In this document: positions 19,401 to 27,987 of the stretch, one piece after another
Numbering within the stretch: position 1 is the first letter of the stretch
Layout of the letters: each line of letters opens with the position of its first letter
Assembly: GCF_003268635.1 (NCBI RefSeq)
Contig: NZ_CP029639.1
Span: 2,119,501 to 2,183,500 of the forward strand
Length of the DNA: 64,000 nucleotides
Direction of reading: 5' to 3'
DNA from: Paenibacillus sp. DCT19
GTDB taxonomy: Bacteria > Bacillota > Bacilli > Paenibacillales > Paenibacillaceae
The notes under the pieces: generated by a model
Database searches by the model: none
Told to the model about the DNA's origin: nothing
Seen by the model: the letters and a program-made list of their open reading frames with translations, nothing else
Made by a program: the position numbers and the translations under genes

Positions 19401-20449
19401 TAATTGAATCGCTGATCCAAGCGGGAGCCTTTGACTCGTTGCCAGGTCATCGAGCACAGCTGCTTGCCATGCTGGATGAAACGGTAGAGGCGGCGCTGAA
19501 ATGGCGCAAGGAACGTGAAGACTTGCAGATTCAATTGTTTGATTTTGTGGAGACACCCAATTGGGAGATTGAATATCCGGAAATTCCGCCTTTCTCTGCG
19601 AGTCAGCAGTTGGAGCTAGAGCGCGAATTACTCGGTCTCTATCTCTCTGGACATCCGTTGGATGATTTTGAGAAAACACTGGAATCGAGCGGCGCGGATC
19701 GAATTATGGAACTGACCGAGGCAGCCGACGATACGATGGCGGTTGCAGCGGGCATGGTTGTCTCTGTGAAGTCGATCACGACGAAACAGGGGAAAGCGAT
19801 GGCGTTCATGGAGCTCGAAGACCAGATTGAACGCTGTGAAGTGGTTCTCTTTCCCGAAGTATGGCGGCGAAGCCAGCAGGTGATCGGGAAAGGTGAACTG
19901 CTCGTCGTGCGCGCCAAGGTGCAGCAGCAGGACGAAGGGTTTAAGCTGCTGGCTGAGGAGGTGGCGCCGCTCACACCGGCGGCACTGGAACAGCAGCTAC
20001 GCAGTCGCGAACGGCGCGCGAAGCCCGGCAGCGCTTCACGTCCAGCGGCTGCGCCGAAGCAGCCAGCTGGTGCGGGTGCTTCGGCGCAGCATAGCGGCGT
20101 AGGCTTTGCAGCAGTGCGCGGTAGCGATGCTGCAAGGGGTGACGCAGCCGGGGCGGGAAGCGCTGCGATTGGACGCCCTGGTGCAGGCAGTGCGGAGCCG
20201 ACTCGTCGGCCTCAGGCGGTGGAGCAGCGGGTGTTTGTGAAGATTAGCCCACAGGCGGAGACTCCTGAGCTGCTTGCCCGGTTGAAGCAGCTTCTGGAGA
20301 AGCATCCAGGGCCAGTAGCCACCGTGCTTTTCTATGAGCAGCAGCAGAAGCTGCTCGCACTGAGTGACGGCTATCGGATTAAGCCTTCACCAACCCTCTT
20401 TGCCGAAATGGAGAACATGCTCGGTGAGGGAACGGTCAAAATTAAATAA
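16445..20449 (+). CDS. dnaE: DNA polymerase III subunit alpha (DnaE)
   Basis: 1334 residues from ATG 16445 with AAAGGAAG upstream. N-terminal PHP domain (HLHVHSEYSLLDGA, residues 4-17), then the C-family polymerase core with the catalytic PDIDIDFSDERRDEVI near residue 404 and LKMDFLGLRTLSIIER near 556, helix-hairpin-helix region, beta-binding region and OB fold (near 1080-1170). DnaE works with PolC in Gram-positive replication, extending primers. Two unusual inserts: about 118 acidic, Thr/Ser/Glu-rich residues near 820-937, just before the conserved AIRFGLAAVKNVG, and an Ala/Gly/Arg-rich linker near 1189-1257 of raised GC before the last domain. Both are in frame. Confidence 0.95.
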   Translation: MSSFVHLHVHSEYSLLDGAARISDLVDKAADLGMTSLALTDHGVMYGAIPFYKACVARGIKPIIGCEAYMTAGSRKERGSRKDQPIHHLILLAKNMTGYRNLMKLCSIGHLEGFHYKPRIDMESLQAHHEGIICLSACLGGEVPQHLLHGREEEARRAALRYKNIFGEDFYLELQDHGLSEQKRVNPQLIKLAAELEIPLVVTNDAHYLSEEDAELQDVLICIGTGKTVDDETRLRIGSNQLYLKSGEDMARLFPHVPEAVANTVRIADSCELELEFGKSILPEYRPLPEGLSPSTYLRQLCEVGMEERYSNTVRWTDKEQRSELEQRLDYELRVIDSMGFSDYFLIVWDFIAYAHRQNIVTGPGRGSSAGSIVAYTLKITDVDPMKYNLLFERFLNPERISMPDIDIDFSDERRDEVIDYVADKYGKAHVAQIITFGTMAARAAVRDVGRALNVPYGEVDKAAKLIPGQLGINIQRAMETTPELMTLYETKPKTRELLDMAMKVEGMPRHASTHAAGVVISRDPLTDAVPLQEGSEGTALTQYSMENLEAIGLLKMDFLGLRTLSIIERCLRWIGEHGEVPDFRHIPDDDAQTYEMLGRGDTMGIFQLESAGIRRVMKDMKPSVFEDIISVLALYRPGPMEFISKYIQGKHGLIAVDYPHADLEPILKDTYGIIVYQEQIMQIASRMAGFSLGEADLLRRAVSKKKREVLDLERGHFVQGSLKQGYSEAEADLVYDMIVKFANYGFPRAHAAAYGVLAFQTAYLKAHYPVHFMASMLTAVMGSHRKVAEYVVECRRMEIEVLPPDVNESGILFTPVFTTTSSDRQESNATTQTDENTEEEAMNVHDDGYDHAHYGDAPLPDDPGPEPGEEEAAYEWQASTAITESSPKPEGAGIVTASTAEHANEEEKSDSQPTVSFTDAGLSVESDERVQESLTSGAIRFGLAAVKNVGTQAMESIMMVRKERPFDSLLDFCRRVDLRVCNKRVIESLIQAGAFDSLPGHRAQLLAMLDETVEAALKWRKEREDLQIQLFDFVETPNWEIEYPEIPPFSASQQLELERELLGLYLSGHPLDDFEKTLESSGADRIMELTEAADDTMAVAAGMVVSVKSITTKQGKAMAFMELEDQIERCEVVLFPEVWRRSQQVIGKGELLVVRAKVQQQDEGFKLLAEEVAPLTPAALEQQLRSRERRAKPGSASRPAAAPKQPAGAGASAQHSGVGFAAVRGSDAARGDAAGAGSAAIGRPGAGSAEPTRRPQAVEQRVFVKISPQAETPELLARLKQLLEKHPGPVATVLFYEQQQKLLALSDGYRIKPSPTLFAEMENMLGEGTVKIK

Positions 20450-20462
20450 AGGCAGTAGACCA

Positions 20463-20525
20463 CTTGTGTGTCTACACAAGATAAGAAGAACCTGTTCGGT
20501 GCCAATGAACAGGTTCTTTGTGTTT
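20463..20525 (+). terminator. Terminator after dnaE, double hairpin
   Basis: AAGAACCTGTTC (20486-20497) pairs perfectly with GAACAGGTTCTT (20507-20518), followed by a T-rich tract. A smaller hairpin CTTGTGT/ACACAAG (20463-20480) comes just before it. Confidence 0.85.
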
Positions 20526-20659
20526 TATTTATTTGTTTATTCCCAGCTGGATTGACATGGTGTGGCTTTTTTTATGAACATTTTGTGAGTATGCTGCATA
20601 CACTTGAGAACACCGAAGAACCTGGGGTTCTCCGGGGGAGTGAGGCGGGAGGTCGAGAT

Positions 20660-21151
20660 ATGTCATATGAAATCGTAGAAGCTATGCTGGCCCGGCGGGG
20701 TGTACAGATTGAAGCGATCGCGGAGATTGTATATCATCTGCAAAAAGGGTACCACCCGGAACTGACCATGGATGATTGTGTCATCAGTGTTAAATCTGTG
20801 CTGCAAAAACGTGAGGTGCAGTATACGCTGTACACAGGTATAGCCCTTGACGAGCTTGCAGAGAAACGTTTATTACCTCAGCCACTACAGGCTATTATGG
20901 AAGCGGATGAATCCTTGTACGGAGTGGACGAGACTCTGGCACTTGGCATTACACATGTATTTGGCATGATTGGTTTAACTAGCTTTGGTTATTTGGACAA
21001 AGAAAAAATAGGCATTATTCATGACCTGAATGAGCATGGATCAGCCATTCATGTGTTTCTGGATGATCTTGTTGCAGGGCTTGCAGCAGCAGCTTCTGCT
21101 CGTATTGCACACAAAAACATAAAAGCCAAAAAATATCCCAGTGATGTATAA
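20660..21151 (+). CDS. pgpA: Phosphatidylglycerophosphatase A family protein
   Basis: 163 residues from ATG 20660, with GGGAGG eight bases upstream; the open frame continues upstream through the dnaE terminator and is not used. Recognised by LARRGVQIEAIAEIVYHLQKGYHP, FGMIGLTSFGYLDKEKIGIIHDLN and a C-terminal FLDDLVAGLAAAASARIAHKN, typical of the PgpA/YutG family, which dephosphorylates phosphatidylglycerol phosphate in phospholipid synthesis. Unlike membrane-bound PgpA of proteobacteria it has little hydrophobic sequence. The stop codon lies in the left edge (TATAAG) of the repeat element that follows. Confidence 0.78.
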   Translation: MSYEIVEAMLARRGVQIEAIAEIVYHLQKGYHPELTMDDCVISVKSVLQKREVQYTLYTGIALDELAEKRLLPQPLQAIMEADESLYGVDETLALGITHVFGMIGLTSFGYLDKEKIGIIHDLNEHGSAIHVFLDDLVAGLAAAASARIAHKNIKAKKYPSDV

Positions 21152-21335
21152 GAGGTTGTTCAAAAAGTCCGCTTTTGATTACGATGGATGCCTGAAGGCA
21201 TCTCAGCATCGAAGATGAAATTCAGCCGAAATGTCCGTTGCTCACGTAGTTTTGCCTACGCTCCGCTACTCCATTTCTATCTTCATTCCATCTTCTCGGT
21301 ACTGAAAACCGATCTTTTTGAACACGCACTATAAG
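21147..21335. mobile_element. MITE-like element with inverted termini
   Basis: GTTCAAAAAG at 21158-21167 is matched by CTTTTTGAAC at 21314-21323; the arms extend imperfectly to about 19 bases (16 matching). Both outer flanks carry TATAAG (21147-21152 and 21330-21335), either a duplicated target or part of the element. The 145-base interior has no usable frame. A collapsed copy with the same two edges lies at 38299-38351. I believe similar sequences recur in Paenibacillus genomes, but cannot check here. Confidence 0.65.
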
Positions 21336-21681
21336 TGTAGGCCTGTAAACGTAACGGGATGAATGAAGTCCAGCATCCACAACTTACGGGTTCAATAGAT
21401 ACGTATAGGTTGTGTGTTAGATTCAATTTGTCCTTTGTCGAGCTAGAGTTGCGGGTCTTCCATGATGTAGCGGTCGCTTGGAAGACCTGCATAAACTTCC
21501 ATATTGCTTCAATATGCAAACATTTCGTTGACCGTTTCGGTTGCCTTTGGGGAGCAAATGTCCCTTATAATCCTGTTTTCTACCGATAGATCGCGAACCC
21601 TTTCTTGCAGAAAAAAAGTGAGGTATGTTATCATTAGTCCAATATACGGGCTCTGAACATTAGCTTAGGGGCGGACATGGT
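21336..21681. other. Intergenic region with no convincing gene
   Basis: About 350 bases after the repeat element. Open frames on both strands here have no ribosome sites and no recognisable protein. One clear inverted repeat is present: GGTCTTCCA (21454-21462) with TGGAAGACC (21479-21487), lacking a T-run. Confidence 0.5.
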
Positions 21682-21870
21682 ATGTGGACGGTGATTTACA
21701 TTGCACCGACGGCAAAGGTTGCGGACAAGATCAAGACCAAGCTTTCGGAAGAAGGTTTTCTGGTACAGACCCGTCCCATCAGTTTATCCAAACAGCAATT
21801 TGAGATTCGCGTTCCTTCAGGGGAACTGGAAGAAGTCCAGGAAGTGCTGAATTCAATTCTGCATTCCTGA
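21682..21870 (+). CDS. Small DUF2007-like protein
   Basis: 62 residues: MWTVIYIAPTAKVADKIKTK, then LSEEGFLVQTRPIS and FEIRVPSGELEEVQEVLNSIL. This beta-alpha-beta layout, in which strand VIYIA leads into a helix, then strands and a final helix, resembles small DUF2007-type or ACT-like proteins, often annotated only as hypothetical. It lies upstream of accD with a 404-base gap. The ATG at 21682 has AGGGGCGG upstream. Function unknown. Confidence 0.65.
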   Translation: MWTVIYIAPTAKVADKIKTKLSEEGFLVQTRPISLSKQQFEIRVPSGELEEVQEVLNSILHS

Positions 21871-22274
21871 TCGTTCAACATCAGACACGCCTTGGCGAAT
21901 GAGAAAGTACCATTGGTACATAAGGCTGACCGCGTAAGCGGAGAGAGAGGAATCGACTTGCATGTGCTGTATGCTGCTGTCCTTCCTTCTTTTTTTGTTA
22001 GGACAAGAACCGATCTCGTTGCATTCGGAGACCCTACCAAGATAGATTCAAGCATCGGCGCAACAATCTTTCGGTAATTGCAGGTAACATCAAACGTGCT
22101 GACAGAAGCCGCTGATCCTTGCCTTATTCCGGTGGATTTTTTTGTTGTGAGTGCTGGACAAGACCCACGGCAGCTTGTGGGACGTAAGCGGTTTACCGTC
22201 GTACGTGGAGAAGTCGTCATTGACGATAACTGCAAGTTGCGGCTAATCAAATCAACGGCTGGAGAGGTGTAGTT
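21871..22274. other. Upstream region of accD without a supported gene
   Basis: Two short open frames in the same register as the preceding small gene are separated by one stop and lack ribosome sites; I recognise no protein in them. GTACC-ATT-GGTAC near 21907-21920 is a perfect small palindrome. TTGACG with GCTAAT 16 bases downstream, near 22220-22245, is a possible accDA promoter. No FapR-like or riboswitch structure was recognised. Confidence 0.4.
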
Positions 22275-23168
22275 GTGTTCAAAGATATATTCCAGAAAAA
22301 AAGGAAGTACGCCACCATACCTTCCGAGCGTGCGCTTCAAGGCGAAGGTCAAGAAGTGAGTGAGCGCCCAAAACGAGAAATACCTGAAGGGCTAATGAAC
22401 AAGTGCAGCAAGTGTGGCACGATTCAATATAGTAAGGAACTAGAGAAGAACCTGAAGGTTTGTCCTTCTTGTGGTTACCATATGCGTCTTAACGCAATGG
22501 AACGTATCGCGATGATTTTGGATGAGCAAGGATTCGTGGAACATGATGCGGATATGGTATCGGTAGATCCCCTTGGCTTTCCAGGGTACAGTAGCAAGCT
22601 GGAGCAGCAACGTCTGAAATCCGGTCTGAAAGAAGCCGTTATTACAGGTGAGGGTACGATTGAAGGTTTACCCGTTGTAGTAGCGGTTATGAGCTTTGAC
22701 TTCTTTACAGGTAGTATGGGTTCAGTGGTTGGGGAGAAAATTACGCGTGCCATTGAATATGCTACTGAGAAGCGTCTGCCCATTATTATTTTCTCTACAT
22801 CAGGTGGTGCTCGGATGCAAGAGAGTATTCTTAGCTTGATGCAGATGGCTAAAACGAGTGCAGCGTTGTCCCGATTAGATGAACAGGGTGGCTTGTATAT
22901 TTCAGTAATTACAGATCCGACTACGGGCGGTGTTTCGGCGAGCTTTGCGAGCTTGGGCGATATTAACATTGCTGAACCGGGAGCTGTATTTGGATTTGCC
23001 GGCAGAATTGTTATTGAACAAACGATTCGTCAAAAACTGCCTGATGATTTCCAAACAGCAGAATTTAATATGCAGCATGGACAGTTGGACTTGGTGGTTC
23101 ACCGGAAGGAACTTCGTACAACCCTTGCCAAGCTTCTAGATATGCATAGTGAAAAAGGAGGGGTCTAA
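22275..23168 (+). CDS. accD: Acetyl-CoA carboxylase carboxyltransferase subunit beta
   Basis: 297 residues from GTG 22275, with GGAGAGGTG upstream. The N-terminal zinc ribbon is clear (CSKC at residues 44-47 and CPSC at 63-66), followed by the crotonase-fold carboxyltransferase with [19 protein letters not shown] and [34 protein letters not shown]. With AccA it forms the heterotetramer that transfers carboxyl from biotin to acetyl-CoA, giving malonyl-CoA for fatty-acid synthesis. accA starts directly after its stop (TAAATG). Confidence 0.95.
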   Translation: MFKDIFQKKRKYATIPSERALQGEGQEVSERPKREIPEGLMNKCSKCGTIQYSKELEKNLKVCPSCGYHMRLNAMERIAMILDEQGFVEHDADMVSVDPLGFPGYSSKLEQQRLKSGLKEAVITGEGTIEGLPVVVAVMSFDFFTGSMGSVVGEKITRAIEYATEKRLPIIIFSTSGGARMQESILSLMQMAKTSAALSRLDEQGGLYISVITDPTTGGVSASFASLGDINIAEPGAVFGFAGRIVIEQTIRQKLPDDFQTAEFNMQHGQLDLVVHRKELRTTLAKLLDMHSEKGGV

Positions 23169-24200
23169 ATGGCGGGTGAGTTGCCATATGAAGCGCCTCT
23201 GGTTGAGATGCGCAAAAAGATTGAAGAACTCGTACAGTTCGGACAGGAAAAAGGCATCGACTTCACAGACGAGATTGCGCGTCTGGAGGAGCGTTATCAT
23301 AGACTGGAAGAAGAAATATACTCTGGCATCACAGCGGCTCAGAAAATGCATCTGGCTCGTCATCAGCAGCGTCCAACAGCACTCGATCTTATCCAGTTGA
23401 TTTTCACGGATTTCATTGAGCTGCACGGTGACCGCATGTTTGGCGATGATCTGGCTGTTGTTGGTGGACTAGCGAAGCTGGATGGCAAGACAGTGACCGT
23501 CATTGGACAGCAGCGGGGGAAAGATACAAAAGACAATATCGCCCGCTTTTTCGGGAGCGCTCATCCGGAAGGATTCCGGAAAGGGCTACGCCTGATGAAG
23601 CAAGCAGACAAATTTGGACGTCCAATTATTACGTTTATTGATACTAAAGGGGCGTATCCGGGTAATACTGCTGAAGAGAGAGGTCAATCGGAGGCTATTG
23701 CTCGTAACTTGATGGAGATGGCAAAATTGTCTGTGCCTGTTATTGTTGTCGTTATTGGTGAAGGCGGAAGTGGCGGCGCACTTGCTCTTGCCGTGGGTAA
23801 CCGTGTGCTCATGCTGGAGCACGCCATCTACTCGGCGATCTCTCCGAATGGAGCAGCTTCGATTCTGTGGAAGGATGCATCCAAGGCAGACCAGGCTGCA
23901 GAAGCCATGAAGATTACAGCCAAAGATCTACTTGAAATGAACGTTATTGAGGACATCATACCTGAACCTCGTGGCGGAGCTCACCGGGATTATGAAGCTT
24001 CTGCGTCAGCCATTCATGAGGCACTCATCCGTCATCTGGAAGAGATGAAAGGATGGAGCAGCGACCAATTGAAGCAGGATCGCTATGAGAAGTTCCGTAA
24101 GATTGGCTCGGTCACATTTGAATCTCCAGTCCCAGATCAAGCTCCGCAGCCACCTGTAGAAGTGGATGTTGTGAATAATTTGTCGGGAAATGCTGAATGA
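23169..24200 (+). CDS. accA: Acetyl-CoA carboxylase carboxyltransferase subunit alpha
   Basis: 343 residues, ATG immediately following the accD stop and with AAAAGGAGGGG just before it, so the pair is translationally coupled. Helical N-terminus ([15 protein letters not shown]), then the carboxyltransferase domain: [45 protein letters not shown], and [38 protein letters not shown], the oxyanion-hole region. Slightly longer C-terminus than in Bacillus. In B. subtilis pfkA follows; here pyk follows after 106 bases and pfkA is absent from the locus. Confidence 0.95.
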   Translation: MAGELPYEAPLVEMRKKIEELVQFGQEKGIDFTDEIARLEERYHRLEEEIYSGITAAQKMHLARHQQRPTALDLIQLIFTDFIELHGDRMFGDDLAVVGGLAKLDGKTVTVIGQQRGKDTKDNIARFFGSAHPEGFRKGLRLMKQADKFGRPIITFIDTKGAYPGNTAEERGQSEAIARNLMEMAKLSVPVIVVVIGEGGSGGALALAVGNRVLMLEHAIYSAISPNGAASILWKDASKADQAAEAMKITAKDLLEMNVIEDIIPEPRGGAHRDYEASASAIHEALIRHLEEMKGWSSDQLKQDRYEKFRKIGSVTFESPVPDQAPQPPVEVDVVNNLSGNAE

Positions 24201-24306
24201 TGTGACGAATTTCCTATACAAATGAACCAAAGTATAGTAAATTTAATAGTTGGAAAAAGAAAAAGACATATACAGAGAGACCTTTTAAAATCGGAGGAAA
24301 CCCAAA

Positions 24307-25734
24307 ATGCGCAAAACGAAAATTGTATGTACGATTGGCCCATCCAGTGAGTCACTGGAAAACACGAAAAAATTGATTATGGCCGGTATGAATGTGGCCC
24401 GTCTGAACTTCTCCCACGGTGATTTCGATGAGCACGGCGGACGGATCAAAGCGATTCGCCAAGCATGCGAAGAACTGAACAAAACAGTAGCGATCCTGCT
24501 GGACACCAAAGGACCGGAAATTCGGACAGGTAAACTCGAAGTTGAACCAATCGAATTGGTTCAAGATGAGTACATCACTTTGACAACAGAAGAGATTCTG
24601 GGAACCAAAGAACGTCTTTCCATTACGTATGCAGATCTCCCAAATGATGTTGAGCCGGGATCTACAATTCTGATCGACGACGGTCTGATCGGACTGACTG
24701 TGGTGGAAGTGCAAGGCACCGAGATCAAATGCCGTATCGTTAACGGTGGTTCGATCAAGAGCAAAAAAGGTGTTAACGTTCCGGGCGTTGCTATTTCTCT
24801 GCCGGGTATCACTGAAAAAGATGCTAACGATATCGTATTTGGTATCGAGCAAGGTGTCGATTTCATCGCGGCTTCTTTTGTGCGTAAAGCTAGTGACGTA
24901 CTTGAGATTCGTGAATTGCTTGAGAAACATAATGCTGGACATATCCAAATCATCTCCAAAATTGAGAACCAACAAGGTGTAGACAACTTGGATGAAATTC
25001 TTGAGGTGTCTGACGGTCTGATGGTTGCTCGTGGAGACCTGGGTGTTGAAATTCCTGCTGAAGAAGTACCATTGGTACAAAAACGTATGATCGAAAAATG
25101 TAACGTTGCAGGTAAACCGGTTATCACAGCTACACAAATGCTGGATTCCATGCAACGTAACCCACGTCCAACACGTGCTGAAGCAAGTGACGTGGCTAAC
25201 GCAATCTTTGACGGTACAGATGCAATCATGTTGTCTGGTGAGACGGCTGCGGGTAAATACCCAGTTGAATCCGTTCTGACCATGTCTCGTATTGCTGAGA
25301 AAGCTGAATCTGCTCTGCCTTACCAAGAGCTGTATCTGAAACAGCGTGTTGCTCAACAAACAACTGTAACAGAAGCAATCAGCCAATCAGTTGCATTGTC
25401 AGCTCAAGATCTGAACGCAAAAGCGATCATTACTTCAACTGAATCAGGTCATACAGCACGTATGATCTCGAAATATCGTCCAGAAGCACCAATTATCGCT
25501 GTAACAACAGAAGACAGAACTTCCCGCCGTCTTGCACTGGCTTGGGGTGTAACACCTGTCAAAGGTAGATTGGTTGATTCTACAGATGCATTGTTTGAAA
25601 ATGCAATTGAAGGCGGAGTGAAATCCGGACTTGTTAAAGAAGGCGACCTGGTTGTAATTACAGCTGGTGTACCTTTGGGTCGTTCCGGTTCCACGAACCT
25701 GATCAAAGTTAGCCAAATTCCTAACCAAGCTTAA
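24307..25734 (+). CDS. pyk: Pyruvate kinase, short form
   Basis: 475 residues, ATG preceded by TCGGAGGAAA. Barrel start [15 protein letters not shown], substrate loop [28 protein letters not shown], the catalytic [18 protein letters not shown] and [14 protein letters not shown], and [19 protein letters not shown]. It makes ATP and pyruvate from phosphoenolpyruvate. The protein stops after the standard C-terminal allosteric domain ([11 protein letters not shown]) and lacks the extra about 110-residue phosphohistidine-like domain found on Bacillus and Geobacillus enzymes. Codon use is strongly biased, as expected for a highly expressed gene. Confidence 0.96.
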   Translation: MRKTKIVCTIGPSSESLENTKKLIMAGMNVARLNFSHGDFDEHGGRIKAIRQACEELNKTVAILLDTKGPEIRTGKLEVEPIELVQDEYITLTTEEILGTKERLSITYADLPNDVEPGSTILIDDGLIGLTVVEVQGTEIKCRIVNGGSIKSKKGVNVPGVAISLPGITEKDANDIVFGIEQGVDFIAASFVRKASDVLEIRELLEKHNAGHIQIISKIENQQGVDNLDEILEVSDGLMVARGDLGVEIPAEEVPLVQKRMIEKCNVAGKPVITATQMLDSMQRNPRPTRAEASDVANAIFDGTDAIMLSGETAAGKYPVESVLTMSRIAEKAESALPYQELYLKQRVAQQTTVTEAISQSVALSAQDLNAKAIITSTESGHTARMISKYRPEAPIIAVTTEDRTSRRLALAWGVTPVKGRLVDSTDALFENAIEGGVKSGLVKEGDLVVITAGVPLGRSGSTNLIKVSQIPNQA

Positions 25735-25772
25735 TGGTTGGATTGGAATTAATGATGTGAAGAATGGCAATG

Positions 25773-25805
25773 AAGCAATGGGGCGTTATGTCCCATTGCT
25801 TTTTT
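25773..25805 (+). terminator. Rho-independent terminator after pyk
   Basis: AAGCAATGGG and CCCATTGCTT form a perfect 10-base stem with a 9-base loop, followed by six T. Confidence 0.9.
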
Positions 25806-25868
25806 CCATCTATATAGCAATGTGCAACCACAACACATTCAGACTCGTATAACGAAGGGAGTAACCTC

Positions 25869-26372
25869 ATGAAGCAAAATGAAACAGGGAATTGGTATGC
25901 GGCTAACCTCCGCGTGCGTTATCAAGAGAGTGACCAGATGGGCGTAGTTTACCACGCGAACTATTTAAATTGGTTTGAGATCGGTCGAACTGAGATGATT
26001 CGCCAAATGGGGTATACATATCGTAAAATGGAGGAACAGGGGTTACTGCTTCCCGTAACCGGGCTGGATGTGAAATATCATAAACCTGCAAGGTACGATG
26101 ATGAAATTATGATTTTCACCCGAATTACTGCATTTAGCGGTCTACGACTGAATTATGAATATGATATAAGACGAGTGACTGCAGATAATGGTGTGGACAG
26201 CATAGGACAACGAGTGTGGTCATCAGATGAATCTAGGCCAGGAGAACGATTAGTCACAGGCTCTACCCAACATGTATGGGTGAACGGGGACTGGAAGGTA
26301 GTAAGGCTGGATAAGGCGGCCTCTGAGCTCTACAGTGCACTTGAGAAAGTGTGGCTCTCAGGAAAGGAGTAA
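25869..26372 (+). CDS. YbgC-type acyl-CoA thioesterase
   Basis: 167 residues, ATG with GAAGGGAGT upstream. Hot-dog thioesterase of the 4-hydroxybenzoyl-CoA type, shown by VRYQESDQMGVVYHANYLNWFEIGRTEMIRQ near residues 16-46, where Asp and His of the D-x-x-GVVYHANY motif are the active-site signature, followed by VKYHKPARYDDEIMIFT. Hydrolyses an acyl-CoA; physiological substrate unknown. It is followed after only a few bases by fxsA, so the two are co-transcribed. Confidence 0.85.
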   Translation: MKQNETGNWYAANLRVRYQESDQMGVVYHANYLNWFEIGRTEMIRQMGYTYRKMEEQGLLLPVTGLDVKYHKPARYDDEIMIFTRITAFSGLRLNYEYDIRRVTADNGVDSIGQRVWSSDESRPGERLVTGSTQHVWVNGDWKVVRLDKAASELYSALEKVWLSGKE

Positions 26373-26377
26373 TACGA

Positions 26378-26773
26378 ATGCGTAGATGGATGTGGGCTGT
26401 ACTGCTCATCGTTCCCGTTATTGAACTGTTTGGTTTTATTCTTATGAGCGACTGGATCGGAGCGGGAAAAACACTGCTTCTTATGATTCTCACGTCCCTG
26501 ATCGGTATAGCAATGCTGCAATTTGAAGGACGGAAAGTGCTTGTGGATGCCAGAAATGAGATGGAACGAGGTAAAGTACCTGGCCGAAAAATGGTCGATG
26601 GACTATTTGTTTTCGTTGGCGGCTTTTTGCTACTGATTCCGGGTTTTGTTACGGATCTCATCGGGTTTACATTGGTGTTTCCATTAACACGTTCGGTGTA
26701 TCGTCTATTTTTCTTAGGATGGCTTGAGAAAAAGATGCGGAATGGCAGCATTAAATTTTATCGTCGTCCATAA
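26378..26773 (+). CDS. fxsA: FxsA family membrane protein
   Basis: 131 residues from ATG 26378, with AAAGGAGT seven bases upstream. Four hydrophobic segments are arranged as in FxsA: MWAVLLIVPVIELFGFILM near the start, a KTLLLMILTSLIGIAML helix, GLFVFVGGFLLLIPGFVTDLIG, and a short last segment ending in RLFFLGWLEKKMR. FxsA of E. coli relieves phage T7 exclusion by F plasmid when overproduced; its normal role is unknown. The position before ytvI is conserved with Bacillus. Confidence 0.85.
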   Translation: MRRWMWAVLLIVPVIELFGFILMSDWIGAGKTLLLMILTSLIGIAMLQFEGRKVLVDARNEMERGKVPGRKMVDGLFVFVGGFLLLIPGFVTDLIGFTLVFPLTRSVYRLFFLGWLEKKMRNGSIKFYRRP

Positions 26774-26794
26774 TGATAATATGTACTCGAGCAA

Positions 26795-26836
26795 AAAGGC
26801 TCCACCCGTGCAGATTCATCTGCCGAGTGGAGCCTT
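26795..26836. terminator. Bidirectional terminator fxsA/ytvI
   Basis: AAAGGCTCCAC and GTGGAGCCTTT form a perfect 11-base stem between convergent genes, with T-rich ends on both strands. Confidence 0.85.
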
Positions 26837-26868
26837 TACTCATACTCTAAGTAAACTCACTGTACGCT

Positions 26869-27987
26869 TCATCGAACCCTTCCGTTAATGATGTATGTTC
26901 GCAGATCCCGTAGCACATTGGCTCGATTGAATGCATCGAGAATGACCAGGCTTACCGGACCGATGATCAAACCAAGCACGCCAAATAGCTTCAACCCTAC
27001 AAACATGCCCACTAGTGTGGCAAGAGGGTCTAGTCCTACACTGCTAGCTAATACTTTAGGCTCAATAATCTGCCGTGCAACCAGCACAATCAGATAGATG
27101 ACTGATATGCCAATCCCCAGATACAGATCTCCGTTCATAATGAGATAAGCTGCCCACGGAACCATCACTAATCCGACACCGAGATAAGGTAACAGATCAA
27201 CAAGCCCGATAAGAAGTGCAATCGTGAAGGCAGATTTAACCTGTAAAATGAGTAATCCAATCATCACAAACACAGCGGTAATGGAGATCATAATGAGTTG
27301 TGCTCTTGCATAGCCAAACAAAGCTTTCTTCAAGTCATTCCATATATCAGTGATCGGTTTGCGAATAGAGGAAGGTACCCAGCCGGATACGGTGATGCTA
27401 TGACGACTCCAACTTTTACTTATAAAGAACGTGGAGAGGAGTACAACGATTAATACTGCACCCATGTTAGGTAGTGAAGTAAGGAGATTAAGAATCATGT
27501 TGAAAAATCCAGTGACAAGGTCTGTAACCGCCGTTCCGAGCGTCTCGGTTGTTTTGCTGATGTTGCTGTTGATCGTTTCCTGATAGTTCGGATTTTCTTT
27601 GTAAAATTCATTAATCTGTGTAATTAGACTTTGGATCGTATCATTCTCTGTCCAGCGGATAAATACGGCCTTAATTTCATCAACATGAAGATCAAAGCTA
27701 GTTGTTAATGAAATGACCTCTTTCACCATGCGAGTTACAGCAGCGGATAACACCAGTACGATAGCCCCAAAATACACGATCAATGATAGAGTGACAGCGA
27801 GCCAGCGTGGAAACCGTGCTTTATGCTGAAGCAGTTTTACAAGAGGGTTCATGGCATAGGCGATGATCCAGGCAATCGCAAAAGGGTACAACAGGGGAAA
27901 CAGCAGATAAATGGCCACTGCGATGAGGATCGTTGCAATAATAACCCATAATCCGCGCAGTAGGCGCTTCAATATAATTCTGTCCAA
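26869..27987 (-). CDS. ytvI: YtvI sporulation integral membrane protein (AI-2E exporter-like)
   Basis: 372 residues from TTG 27987, with AAGGAG nine bases upstream. About seven to eight membrane helices in the order typical of the AI-2E transporter-like/PerM family: two near the N-terminus (residues 13-45), one at 62-85, a long soluble segment (90-160), then helices from 165 onward with the signature GLVDLLPYLGVGLVMVPWAAYLI and PLATLVGMFVGLKLFGVLGLIIGP. YtvI is annotated as a sporulation protein; transported substrate unknown. Opposite orientation to the surrounding metabolic genes. Confidence 0.87.
   Translation of the reverse strand: MDRIILKRLLRGLWVIIATILIAVAIYLLFPLLYPFAIAWIIAYAMNPLVKLLQHKARFPRWLAVTLSLIVYFGAIVLVLSAAVTRMVKEVISLTTSFDLHVDEIKAVFIRWTENDTIQSLITQINEFYKENPNYQETINSNISKTTETLGTAVTDLVTGFFNMILNLLTSLPNMGAVLIVVLLSTFFISKSWSRHSITVSGWVPSSIRKPITDIWNDLKKALFGYARAQLIMISITAVFVMIGLLILQVKSAFTIALLIGLVDLLPYLGVGLVMVPWAAYLIMNGDLYLGIGISVIYLIVLVARQIIEPKVLASSVGLDPLATLVGMFVGLKLFGVLGLIIGPVSLVILDAFNRANVLRDLRTYIINGRVR

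Noticed and set aside
21696..22352. 218-codon minus-strand frame across the small gene and the accD start
   Set aside because: Covers two supported plus-strand genes, composition is unlike a protein, and no ribosome site is present.
24352..25386. Long open frames (240 and 344 codons) opposite pyk
   Set aside because: They are produced by the strong codon bias of pyk on the other strand; the translated text is Cys/Phe/Ser/Asn-rich without motifs and lacks ribosome sites.
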